A DNA stretch of 40,356 nt from Lachnospiraceae bacterium. Its GTDB lineage: Bacteria; Bacillota; Clostridia; Lachnospirales; Lachnospiraceae. Below the pieces are notes generated by a model. The model was not told the origin of the DNA and searched no databases. It saw nothing but the letters and a program-made list of their open reading frames with translations. Each line of letters opens with the position of its first letter. Positions within the stretch are counted from its first letter, which is position 1. Of the stretch, positions 32,301-39,273 are shown piece by piece. Made by a program: the position numbers and the translations under genes. Location: contig JAFRXH010000058.1 of assembly GCA_017437785.1 (NCBI GenBank), forward strand, positions 1 to 40,356. Reading direction: 5' to 3'.

Positions 32301-32316
32301 GCGAAGCGAAGGATCT
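32290..32316 (+). repeat. 27-bp dispersed repeat, copy 1
   Basis: TGTCATCCTGAGCG..., a 27-nt element with imperfect dyad symmetry (ATCCT ... AGGAT around a GCG core). A second copy, with two differences, is at 34352-34378. Copy 1 ends exactly where the minus-strand gene at 32317 has its stop codon. Very similar motifs are scattered in many unrelated bacterial genomes. Confidence 0.85.
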
Positions 32317-33090
32317 TTAATCAAGTATATCCCTTGGATTATCACCGCTGTTTTGAAATTCTGCCCTGGGCATCTCGTCCTTCATGGGCAGTCTTTTTCT
32401 GTTATTTAAGCCCAGAATGGTCATTCCGTCATGAATATCTGTGGCTTTCTGCGCACAGCCGTACAGATTACCGTCCAACCATGAAAAGTCGATAACGCCG
32501 CGGGAGAATATCTTATCCATGGCAGTGCGGCTGATCTTAAATGATCTGTTTATTCCGGGGATCCGGATGCTGCCGCTTTTTCCAAGGTCATCGGAGTAAC
32601 CCTGCGTAACTATATTCATTTCAAAATAAGTCGATCCGTCAGAGTTGTGTTTTTCATCAACCTTGATATCAAGGGATCCGTTATAGCGGGCATAAGTTTC
32701 CTGGAGTATGTTGGATATCTCAACGTAATTCTTTATTTCTTTAAGCTCTTCAAGCAGCGCATTAAGCTCATCATCTTTGGAGATCAGCATGGCGTTTTCA
32801 TGCTTCATCATACGTTCACGCATTGGACCGATTATCCCGCGTGATGAAAAGAAACTGTAGAGCAGTGATATTATACCTGCTGGCAAAAAGATATATATAA
32901 GAGGCAGGATATGTAATCTTAAGAATAAAAAGCCGGCGCACGTTAAAAGGCCGCTGAGCATGTAATCCCAGAAGCGGCTGTCGCTGATCTCAAGTAAAGA
33001 GCTGTATTGTGAACGGAAATGCTCTATCTCGGTGATGGCGTTTTCTATATTTTCACTTTTGTTTTTGCTGTAGATCAGTTCGGTTTTCAT
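32317..33090 (-). CDS. Unknown membrane protein with two helices
   Basis: 257 residues, not recognised. It has a short charged N-terminal helix, then two adjacent membrane helices at about residues 44-83 (M-L-S-G-L-L-T-C-A-G-F-L-F-L and I-Y-I-F-L-P-A-G-I-I-S-L-L). A coiled-coil stretch rich in E and L (about 90-130) precedes a C-terminal cytosolic domain with S-G-S-I-R-I-P-G and V-I-D-F-S-W-L-D-G. Its stop codon abuts a dispersed repeat, so the last residues may have been altered by that insertion. No operon partner is obvious; the next minus-strand gene upstream is 56 nt away. Confidence 0.6.
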   Translation of the reverse strand: MKTELIYSKNKSENIENAITEIEHFRSQYSSLLEISDSRFWDYMLSGLLTCAGFLFLRLHILPLIYIFLPAGIISLLYSFFSSRGIIGPMRERMMKHENAMLISKDDELNALLEELKEIKNYVEISNILQETYARYNGSLDIKVDEKHNSDGSTYFEMNIVTQGYSDDLGKSGSIRIPGINRSFKISRTAMDKIFSRGVIDFSWLDGNLYGCAQKATDIHDGMTILGLNNRKRLPMKDEMPRAEFQNSGDNPRDILD

Positions 33091-33146
33091 AATAGCGGTA
33101 TTGTATTATCCTTTCACGGAAATGCATGGGTTGGCGGGCACGGGTC

Positions 33147-33416
33147 TCAGTTTTCCTGGCTTGATTCGAGGCGGCGCAGCAGTACCACCGCATCAAAGAG
33201 AGGCTGCTTCATCATGTGTTCGGCGCCTACGCGCTGTACCATCTCATTCACCATCTCTTCAATGTATTCGTCGGTATATTTCCCGTCAGGACGTATATAA
33301 TCAATGCTGGGTATGCTGGATACCAGACCGCTGTCGGAAAGACAACGTTTAAGTTTTATCACGATATCGTCATATTCCTTGGGAGTTTCGTTTTCTCTGA
33401 TCATCAATAGTTTCAT
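33147..33416 (-). CDS. Small unknown acidic protein
   Basis: 89 residues, unknown. It starts at ATG 33416, 8 nt after AAGGAGGG; the longer frame to 33614 has no ribosome binding site and reads through a GC-rich palindrome. The sequence K-E-Y-D-D-I-V-I-K-L-K-R-C-L, then Y-I-R-P-D-G-K-Y-T-D-E-Y-I-E-E-M-V, is helical and soluble. Its promoter diverges from that of the two-component system, so it may be a local regulator or target, but nothing in the sequence shows this. Confidence 0.6.
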   Translation of the reverse strand: MKLLMIRENETPKEYDDIVIKLKRCLSDSGLVSSIPSIDYIRPDGKYTDEYIEEMVNEMVQRVGAEHMMKQPLFDAVVLLRRLESSQEN

Positions 33417-33443
33417 AAGTGTAACCCTCCTTATCTTTCGATA

Positions 33444-33472
33444 ATTATATAATATTCGCGCATATCCCGCAA
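33444..33472 (-). promoter_or_regulatory. Promoter of the small acidic protein gene
   Basis: On the minus strand TTGCGG (33467-33472), 17-nt spacer, TATAAT (33444-33449). Confidence 0.6.
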
Positions 33473-33544
33473 GACAGACCACGGTGCCGTACCACGTGGT
33501 TTTTTTGCCCGAGCAGGTGAAACAGGCGGGGGGGCCGCCGGGGC

Positions 33545-33572
33545 TTGACACACTTGTCTGCGCAGATATACT
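33545..33572 (+). promoter_or_regulatory. Promoter of the two-component system
   Basis: TTGACA (33545-33550), 16-nt spacer, TATACT (33567-33572), 32 nt before the start codon. Just upstream, 33478-33544 is unusually rich in GC palindromes (ACGGTGCCGT, ACCACGTGGT with a following T-run), possibly operator or attenuator sequence. Confidence 0.7.
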
Positions 33573-33604
33573 TATGTTATATAATAGCTGGGACGGAGGA
33601 CATA

Positions 33605-34306
33605 ATGGCAACACGGATACTGATAGTAGAAGACGACAGGGAGATCAGAAAGCTTTTAGCGGATTTCCTTAAAGCACATGGATCTGAAGTTACACAAGCA
33701 GAAGATGGCCGCGAGGCATCCGCGGTTATGATGGCGGAGAAGTTTGATGTTATCCTGATGGATATGATGCTGCCATATAAATCCGGTGAGGAACTGATCG
33801 CGGAGCTTAAGTCCGATACTTCGACAGAACGCAGTAAGACGCCTGTGATAGTTATATCCGCCAGATCAAAATTAGATACGCGTCTGGAAGTGCTGCGTAT
33901 GGGCGCAGATGATTATATCATCAAGCCTTTTGATCTGGAAGAGGTTCTGGTGCGTATAGAAGTGGTGCTGCGAAGGATCAAAGAACAGGAAAACAGCACG
34001 GAGGTCTTAAGCTTCGGATCGCTGGTACTCGATGTAGGCAATAATTCCTTAAGCTATGACGGGCGCAAGATAAAGCTTACATCCAAAGAGCTTCAGCTTT
34101 TGCAGCTTTTTCTTAAGAATCCGAAGAAGACATTTACCAAGGCCAATCTGTATGAATCTGTCTGGGATGATGTCTATTATTATGAGGATAATACCATCAA
34201 TGTCCATATAAGTAATCTGAGGAATAAACTGAAGAAGGCGGCAGGAGAGGATATTATAGAGACCGTTTGGGGCATAGGCTACCGCCTGAAGGCGGAGCCT
34301 ACGTAG
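33605..34306 (+). CDS. OmpR/PhoB-family response regulator
   Basis: 233 residues. The receiver domain has the acidic pair D10/D11, phospho-acceptor D53 in V-I-L-M-D-M-M-L-P, and the lysine in Y-I-I-K-P-F. A winged-helix DNA-binding domain follows (K-L-T-S-K-E-L-Q-L-L-Q-L-F, then N-T-I-N-V-H-I-S-N-L-R-N-K-L and V-W-G-I-G-Y-R-L), typical of OmpR/PhoB. GGAGG lies 6-7 nt before ATG 33605. It is the partner of the histidine kinase that follows after an 88-nt gap. Target genes unknown. Confidence 0.92.
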   Translation: MATRILIVEDDREIRKLLADFLKAHGSEVTQAEDGREASAVMMAEKFDVILMDMMLPYKSGEELIAELKSDTSTERSKTPVIVISARSKLDTRLEVLRMGADDYIIKPFDLEEVLVRIEVVLRRIKEQENSTEVLSFGSLVLDVGNNSLSYDGRKIKLTSKELQLLQLFLKNPKKTFTKANLYESVWDDVYYYEDNTINVHISNLRNKLKKAAGEDIIETVWGIGYRLKAEPT

Positions 34307-34351
34307 ACCCATGCCCACCAGAAAAAGGTATGTCCACCTGAGCAAAGATTT

Positions 34352-34378
34352 TGTCATCCTGAGCGGAGCGAAGGATCC
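34352..34378 (+). repeat. 27-bp dispersed repeat, copy 2
   Basis: TGTCATCCTGAGCGGAGCGA..., differing from copy 1 (32290-32316) at two positions. It sits inside the two-component operon, between the regulator stop and the kinase start. Confidence 0.85.
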
Positions 34379-34394
34379 TGACTGACTGAATACT

Positions 34395-35297
34395 ATGAAT
34401 ACACTATCGCTTATAATAATAATTACAATCCCGGTCATACTCTGCATCGTTCTCCTTATAATGCTTTTTATGATCAAAGCAAACATAAAAGAGATCACAA
34501 GAGAGCTTAAGAAAACGCGCGATACGGATTACGACCGGCAGTTACGCGTTACCTTAAATGACAGGGATATAGAAGAGTTGGCAAAGGAGCTTAATCTTAA
34601 TCTGGATCACCAGAAAGAGCTTAAGCTTAAGGAAGAATCTGCAAAAAAGCAGCTGGAGCAGTCTGTAGCCGATATAGCGCATGATCTGCGCACACCGCTT
34701 ACTGTGATAAAGGGAAATCTCCAGATGCTGGCGTCAGAAAAGCTGAGTGAAGAAGGCAGGCAGTATCTGGATGTCAGCAGCAGGAAAGCAGAAACTCTAA
34801 AGAACATGGTTGACGAATTCTTTGAACTGTCGGTGCTTGAGAGCGACACGCAGCCTGTAGGATTAAAACAGACAGACATAGTGGCGTTTATGGCGCAGTT
34901 CATTATCGATCATGAAACGCTGATCAGGGATAAAGGACTCACGCCGGATATTGATCTTCCGGAAAAGTCGGTCTTTGTTGAAGCGAATGAAGAGCTTCTG
35001 GGCCGTGTATTTTCAAATCTGCTGGCCAATATATGTAAATATGCAAAAGAGAGTTTTAAGATCTCCGTCTCTGCAAAAGATGGGAGAGTGGTAATTTCAA
35101 ATAAGATCGCATCATCGGAGGATATTGATGTTGCGCACATATTTGATCGTACCTACCGCGCTGATAAAGCGCGCCGTGAAGGCGGCGCGGGCCTGGGCCT
35201 GTATATTGCAAAACTCCTTATGGAGAAACAGCGCGGCAGCATAAGCGCCAAGATCGCTGAAGGCAGGATCATATTTGAACTTGCCTGGCATCAGTAA
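34395..35297 (+). CDS. Sensor histidine kinase with minimal sensor
   Basis: 300 residues. One N-terminal membrane helix (about 5-28) is followed directly by a helical linker, leaving essentially no extracellular domain. The phosphorylation box D-I-A-H-D-L-R-T-P-L-T gives H96. The N-box is N-L-L-A-N-I-C-K-Y-A, with lysine where most kinases have N-x-x-x-[HK]-[FY]-[ST]. The ATP lid has G-G-A-G-L-G-L-Y-I-A-K. Such kinases usually sense the membrane or a partner protein. No ribosome binding site is visible before ATG 34395, and the preceding gap holds a dispersed repeat, so translation may be weak or coupled. Confidence 0.88.
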   Translation: MNTLSLIIIITIPVILCIVLLIMLFMIKANIKEITRELKKTRDTDYDRQLRVTLNDRDIEELAKELNLNLDHQKELKLKEESAKKQLEQSVADIAHDLRTPLTVIKGNLQMLASEKLSEEGRQYLDVSSRKAETLKNMVDEFFELSVLESDTQPVGLKQTDIVAFMAQFIIDHETLIRDKGLTPDIDLPEKSVFVEANEELLGRVFSNLLANICKYAKESFKISVSAKDGRVVISNKIASSEDIDVAHIFDRTYRADKARREGGAGLGLYIAKLLMEKQRGSISAKIAEGRIIFELAWHQ

Positions 35298-35384
35298 GCT
35301 TTACCTTTATTCAGTTTTCACGGTTTTCGTTTTTTCTTATGGCTGTCTTCCCCAACCGCAAGTTTGTAAAGAGCCAAAAAGATG

Positions 35385-35413
35385 TTGACAGTCAGGATAC
35401 TCTTTGTTATGAT
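35385..35413 (+). promoter_or_regulatory. Strong promoter of the leader-peptide attenuator
   Basis: TTGACA (35385-35390), 17-nt spacer, TATGAT (35408-35413) with an extended TGT before it. The transcript would start near 35420, about 33 nt before the leader peptide. Confidence 0.85.
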
Positions 35414-35452
35414 GTGCTGGAAGTAAAAAATCTTAAAGAAAGCGAGGTAATC

Positions 35453-35521
35453 ATGATGTTGACAATGAAGTTTGAGATTGCAATTGAATACAGTATGAAG
35501 ACCTCGGTTTGTGCATATTGA
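35453..35521 (+). CDS. 22-codon regulatory leader peptide
   Basis: Short ORF M-M-L-T-M-K-F-E-I-A-I-E-Y-S-M-K-T-S-V-C-A-Y, with GAGG 5 nt before the first ATG and a second ATG next to it. A longer in-frame reading from 35339 is excluded because the promoter lies inside it. Codons 17-20 (35502-35511) can pair with the 5' arm of the downstream terminator, so ribosome position on this ORF could decide read-through. There is no known arrest motif. Confidence 0.65.
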   Translation: MMLTMKFEIAIEYSMKTSVCAY

Positions 35522-35581
35522 TCCGATAAGGACAATTCTTTTGAAATGATCAGACCGTGGCATTCCCGTCACGGTATTTTT
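35502..35581 (+). terminator. Attenuator: intrinsic terminator with competing anti-terminator
   Basis: Terminator: ACCGTG (35554-35559) pairs with CACGGT (35570-35575), then ATTTTT. Anti-terminator: CCTCGGTTTG (35502-35511, in the leader peptide) pairs with CAGACCGTGG (35551-35560) at 9 of 10 positions (one G-U, one T-T mismatch), destroying the terminator stem. A ribosome finishing the leader would cover 35502-35511 and favour termination. A ribosome stalled early would leave it free and allow read-through into the GNAT-RsgA gene. Confidence 0.65.
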
Positions 35582-35781
35582 ATGTCCATTTTCAATCCAG
35601 AGGTTTTCAGACAATCAGGGGCAATCAGGGGGACGCTTCTCTGATTGGCCCGGAAGTAAGAATCGTTTTATAGTTTTATCCCTTTTTATGTCCGTGTGCT
35701 TGAAAAGGGAAGCAGGTATTACCATTCACAGCCCGGGAGCTGTGAATAGTAACAAGTATGTATCAACGATCGGAGGAAAAA

Positions 35782-37224
35782 ATGATCACGATTAAAGAAT
35801 CAACATATGATGATATCAGGAATATCCAGAGTCTTTGGGCGGATGAAGATGTTATGAAGTATATCTGGCCGGGAGGATTACATGAAACAGAGGACGCCGT
35901 ACGCGAATGGCTGGACAGGTTTATCAATGCCGGACCGATGCAAAAACATTATTCGATCTTTGAAGATGGAGAATATTGCGGAGAGACACAATATGGGATA
36001 GATGAAGCTACACATAGCGCAGCTTTGGATATCAAATTGTTTAAGTCTGTATGGGGACGGGGTATCGCAAGCCGGGCGCTGGAACACTCTATAGAGGAAG
36101 CCTTTAAAAACGGAGCAGAAACAGTGTGGGTAGATCCGCACCCGGCTAATACCAGGGCGATCGCTTTATACCGCAGACTGGGTTTTGTCCGGAAAAAAAT
36201 GCCGGAGCATGTGATCGCACTGGGAGAGGATCCGGAAATATTTACCTATATGGAACTGGGTAAAGAAAAAACCGGTAGGATCTGCGAGGCCCAGAAGAAC
36301 AGCTATACCATAAAGTTTATGGGCCGGGAGCTGCCTGCAGTACTGATCAGAGATTTTTATGATAAAGAGGCTGATAAACTTCCGGTAGTCGGTGACTATG
36401 TGACATTCCGGTATAACCCGGACGGTGACAGCAGGATACTTTCCGTCTGTGAAAGAAAGAGCTTTTTGCAGAGACCGGATCAGTCCAAGACAGGCGTGAT
36501 GCAGTATATGGTAGCAAACGTGGACTATTGTTTCATCGTCACTTCACTGAATGACGACTACAGTTATAATCGCATAGCGAGGTATGCCGGTGTGGCGCTG
36601 CAGGGAGGCGCGATACCGGTAGCCATACTTACGAAAGCGGATCTGTGCAATAATGTCGGCCGTTATGTGAGTGAGGTGGAGACCATATCGGATAAGATCA
36701 GGGTACATGCCATATCGGCTTTGTATGATATCGGCATGGATGAACTGAAAGAGTACCTTACACCCGGTACGACCATTTGTCTGATGGGATCATCAGGTGC
36801 GGGCAAATCGACACTGCTTAATTCGCTTACGGGTGAAGAGACCATGAAAACATCGGCGATCAGGGAAAGCGATTCCAAGGGACGTCATACCACTACCTAC
36901 AGACAGCTGATAGAGCTTGAAAACGGAGTGTCGATCATTGATACTCCGGGAATGAGGGAGATCGGAATGGCCCTGACAGAAGAAAGCTTAGACAACATTT
37001 TTTCGGATATCCTTGAACTGGAGAGCCACTGTAAATTCAGCGACTGCAGACATGATACCGAACCGGGCTGCGCTATAAAGAAAGCATTGGAAGACGGCAG
37101 CTTGTCAAGGGATCGTTTCATGCTGTATAAAAATCTCGGTTCGGAAAACCACAGGAACTACGCCATGAAAAAGCGGATATCCATTTTGGTAAAGCAGCGG
37201 AAGAAATACGGACTGGATGTTTAG
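35782..37224 (+). CDS. GNAT acetyltransferase fused to RsgA-type ribosomal GTPase
   Basis: 480 residues in two parts. Residues 1-160 are a GNAT N-acetyltransferase: acetyl-CoA loop V-W-G-R-G-I-A-S-R-A (90-99) and N-T-R-A-I-A-L-Y-R-R-L-G-F (123-135). Residues about 170-480 are a complete RsgA: an OB-type start, then circularly permuted GTPase motifs G4 T-K-A-D (284-287), G1 G-S-S-G-A-G-K-S-T (336-344), G2 R-H-T-T-T (368-372), G3 D-T-P-G (387-390), and a zinc knuckle C417, C422, H424, C430 with the same spacing as E. coli RsgA. RsgA acts on the 30S subunit; the GNAT half could modify a drug, ribosomal protein or factor. CGGAGG lies before ATG 35782. The frame is continuous, with no sign of a sequencing join. 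Confidence 0.88.
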   Translation: MITIKESTYDDIRNIQSLWADEDVMKYIWPGGLHETEDAVREWLDRFINAGPMQKHYSIFEDGEYCGETQYGIDEATHSAALDIKLFKSVWGRGIASRALEHSIEEAFKNGAETVWVDPHPANTRAIALYRRLGFVRKKMPEHVIALGEDPEIFTYMELGKEKTGRICEAQKNSYTIKFMGRELPAVLIRDFYDKEADKLPVVGDYVTFRYNPDGDSRILSVCERKSFLQRPDQSKTGVMQYMVANVDYCFIVTSLNDDYSYNRIARYAGVALQGGAIPVAILTKADLCNNVGRYVSEVETISDKIRVHAISALYDIGMDELKEYLTPGTTICLMGSSGAGKSTLLNSLTGEETMKTSAIRESDSKGRHTTTYRQLIELENGVSIIDTPGMREIGMALTEESLDNIFSDILELESHCKFSDCRHDTEPGCAIKKALEDGSLSRDRFMLYKNLGSENHRNYAMKKRISILVKQRKKYGLDV

Positions 37225-37256
37225 ACCGGCGCAAGTTTATTTGGAATCAATGAGGA

Positions 37257-37285
37257 TTGACATATCATCATTGAGTCTGTATATA
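37257..37285 (+). promoter_or_regulatory. Promoter of the hflX leader
   Basis: TTGACA (37257-37262), 17-nt spacer, TATATA (37280-37285), 40 nt before the leader peptide start. Confidence 0.7.
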
Positions 37286-37324
37286 CATACACAGGACATG
37301 ATCGTTGAGAGGAGGAATGTAAAA

Positions 37325-37357
37325 ATGATCAATTTTATCAGACTGAGGAACATTTGA
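37325..37357 (+). CDS. Leader peptide MINFIRLRNI with R-L-R arrest motif
   Basis: Ten codons, preceded by AGGAGG at an ideal 8-nt distance. R-L-R at codons 6-8 is the +x+ motif at which macrolide-bound ribosomes stall, and in the ErmD leader it occupies the same codons. It lies between a good promoter and hflX, whose product rescues stalled or antibiotic-bound ribosomes. Expression induced by macrolide stalling is therefore a specific prediction. Confidence 0.7.
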   Translation: MINFIRLRNI

Positions 37358-37460
37358 TCGTGTGAGACTAAAGCCTTTGATCTATGGTTTCACACATAAG
37401 AGGGAAAGTGTAACTATTCAGAGAAGTTATCGAAACACAGATCAAACGGAGGAAATATAT

Positions 37461-38687
37461 ATGTACGAAAATGAGATAAGAAAAGAAAAATATGTATTAT
37501 TGATCGCTTATACCGGTGACGAGGAAGAGGCGGATGCTTCGCTGGATGAACTGGAGGAGCTGCTGGATACCGCGGACGGGATCACAGCCGGTCGGGTGAA
37601 GCAGAAACTGCAGAAGCAGGATCCGGTAAGCTATATCGGAAGCGGAAAGGCTGCGGAGCTTAAGCTTGCTATAGGACTTTGGGAGGCAGACGGAGTGATC
37701 TGCGACGACGAGCTTACACCGGCACAGATGAAAAACCTGTCAGACCTGCTGGACACTAAGGTGATCGACAGGACCATGCTGATCCTGGATATCTTTGCGG
37801 CACACGCGCATACCAGTGAAGGAAAGCTTCAAGTGGAGATGGCTCAGCTGAAATACCGGGCGAGTCACCTGGTGGGAGCCGGGAAAGCGATGTCACGTCT
37901 GGGAGGCGGTATCGGAACAAGAGGCCCTGGTGAGAGTAAGCTGGAGACAGACCGGAGAGTGATAGGAAAGCGGATCGCAAGACTGTCAGGTGAGATAAAG
38001 GATATGCAGCGTGTCCGTATGACCACAAGAAAAAAACGGATGGGTAATATGACCCCGGTAGTGGCCATCGTCGGTTATACAAATGCGGGGAAATCAACAT
38101 TGTTAAACCGGCTGACGGATGCAAGCGTGCTTTCGGAGGATAAGCTTTTTGCTACACTGGATCCGACCACCCGTACCTGTGTGCTGAAGGGCGGTCAGGA
38201 AGTGCTGTTTACGGATACCGTAGGTTTTATCAATAAGCTGCCTCATCAGCTGATCGATGCATTCCGCAGTACGCTGGAAGAGGCAAAGTATGCGGATATC
38301 ATCCTGCATGTAGCCGATGCTTCCGACCCTGCGCTGGATATGCATATGCAGGTCGTATATGAAACCCTGCAGGATCTGGAGATAAAGGGTAAGCCGGTGA
38401 TCACCGCGTTTAATAAGACGGATCTGCTGGAGGGATCGGAGCGGCTTTATGATGGGCGCGCAGAGCAAAGTATAAGGATATCCGCCCAAAACGGTGAAAA
38501 CACGGAGCAGCTGCTTGATATCATCGAGGATATACTTCAGAAAAACAGAAAATATGTTGAATACCTTATTCCCTATGCTGACGGGAAAATGCTGGATAAG
38601 CTCCACAGATACGGCAGGGTATTGGAAGAAGAATATCTTGAAGATGGGATCAGCGTTAAGGCATATGTACCGGTTTCGGTGCTTTGA
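37461..38687 (+). CDS. hflX: Ribosome-associated GTPase HflX
   Basis: 408-residue GTPase that splits stalled 70S ribosomes; in some Firmicutes it gives resistance to macrolides and lincosamides. The N-terminal HflX domain contains Y-I-G-S-G-K and the conserved G-G-I-G-T-R-G-P-G-E-S-K-L-E (about 149-162). The GTPase motifs are G1 G-Y-T-N-A-G-K-S (205-212), G3 D-T-V-G (252-255) and G4 N-K-T-D (318-321). ATG 37461 lies 8 nt after CGGAGG; the frame upstream to 37362 runs through the leader hairpin and lacks a site. It has its own promoter and leader peptide. Housekeeping HflX is usual in Clostridia; this leader-controlled copy may be a dedicated resistance paralogue. Confidence 0.93.
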   Translation: MYENEIRKEKYVLLIAYTGDEEEADASLDELEELLDTADGITAGRVKQKLQKQDPVSYIGSGKAAELKLAIGLWEADGVICDDELTPAQMKNLSDLLDTKVIDRTMLILDIFAAHAHTSEGKLQVEMAQLKYRASHLVGAGKAMSRLGGGIGTRGPGESKLETDRRVIGKRIARLSGEIKDMQRVRMTTRKKRMGNMTPVVAIVGYTNAGKSTLLNRLTDASVLSEDKLFATLDPTTRTCVLKGGQEVLFTDTVGFINKLPHQLIDAFRSTLEEAKYADIILHVADASDPALDMHMQVVYETLQDLEIKGKPVITAFNKTDLLEGSERLYDGRAEQSIRISAQNGENTEQLLDIIEDILQKNRKYVEYLIPYADGKMLDKLHRYGRVLEEEYLEDGISVKAYVPVSVL

Positions 38688-38719
38688 TATACCGGTAACT
38701 GTGATCGTTGGAGGAAACT

Positions 38720-39217
38720 ATGCTTGAAAGAACGATGATATTGTTGAACGGACCGTCTTCGGCGGGAAAGTCAACAATTTCGCGCGAAATACAAAAGAGA
38801 TTAAGAGAAATGAATGCGGATCCGCTTATCATATCCATAGATGATTATATGAGAACGGATCCTAAAGAGACGATCTATGAGGATGATATATATGAGATCA
38901 TGCCGGATATGTGCCGTGACACTAAAAATGCGATAGAGCAGGGAAAGACCGTCATTGTTGATCATGCTATCACAAGCGAAAGGATCTATGATGCGATGAT
39001 GGATGCGGCAAAGGGCGGAAAAGCCTATATGGTCAAGGTGAGCTGTGATATAGAGATACTGCGTAAGAGGGAGACTGAACGCGGCGACAGATGCCCCGGT
39101 TCGGCAGAGGCTTCTCTTGAGTACCTGTGGCCTAAAGACGGATATGATATCTGTATAGACAACGGAAAAAGATCTGCCGGAGAAAATGCTGAGATCATAT
39201 TGGAGGCGTTATCATGA
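38720..39217 (+). CDS. Chloramphenicol phosphotransferase-like P-loop kinase, first copy
   Basis: 165-residue P-loop kinase resembling chloramphenicol 3-O-phosphotransferase. It begins I-L-L-N-G-P-S-S-A-G-K-S-T-I (P-loop in the family's L-N-G-x-S-S-x-G-K-S style). S-I-D-D-Y-M has the aspartate in the position of the catalytic base. The lid R-K-R-E-T-E-R-G-D-R-C-P-G-S-A and the end Y-D-I-C-I-D-N match the C-terminal block R-E-x-x-R-G-D-R-x-x-G-x-A ... Y-D-x-x-V-D-T. TGGAGG precedes ATG 38720, 32 nt after hflX, so it is probably cotranscribed. Its substrate could be a drug or a cell metabolite. Confidence 0.7.
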   Translation: MLERTMILLNGPSSAGKSTISREIQKRLREMNADPLIISIDDYMRTDPKETIYEDDIYEIMPDMCRDTKNAIEQGKTVIVDHAITSERIYDAMMDAAKGGKAYMVKVSCDIEILRKRETERGDRCPGSAEASLEYLWPKDGYDICIDNGKRSAGENAEIILEALS

Positions 39218-39273
39218 CCAGACCTGATTTTGATGATATCAGAATTCCGGGAGCTATAAGGAGAGTTAAGTAA

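Larger units (their letters stand above)
35298..35781 (+). promoter_or_regulatory. Structured leader region of the GNAT-RsgA gene
   Basis: A 484-nt gap with dense regulatory structure: promoter, leader peptide and attenuator (separate entries). Further hairpins are CAATCAG (35622-35628) with CTGATTG (35641-35647), for which a second copy, CAATCAG at 35612-35618, can compete; CCCTTTT (35680-35686) with AAAAGGG (35703-35709); and a perfect 9-bp stem ATTCACAGC (35724-35732) with GCTGTGAAT (35739-35747), 25 nt before the ribosome binding site. Confidence 0.65.
37225..37460 (+). promoter_or_regulatory. hflX leader region
   Basis: 236-nt gap between the fusion gene and hflX, holding a promoter, a 10-codon leader peptide and, 2 nt after the leader stop, a hairpin GTGTGAGAC (37360-37368) with GTTTCACAC (37387-37395), 9 bp with one G-U. 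No T-run follows and I see no clear sequestration of the hflX ribosome binding site (CGGAGG at 37447), so the regulatory output is unresolved. Confidence 0.6.

Noticed and set aside
33478-33508. Terminator-like palindrome ACCACGTGGT with T-run
   Set aside because: No plus-strand gene lies upstream for it to terminate; I mention it only as possible operator sequence.
35339-35521. 60-codon ORF containing the leader peptide
   Set aside because: The promoter (35385-35413) lies inside it, so only the 22-codon part from 35453 can be translated from that transcript.
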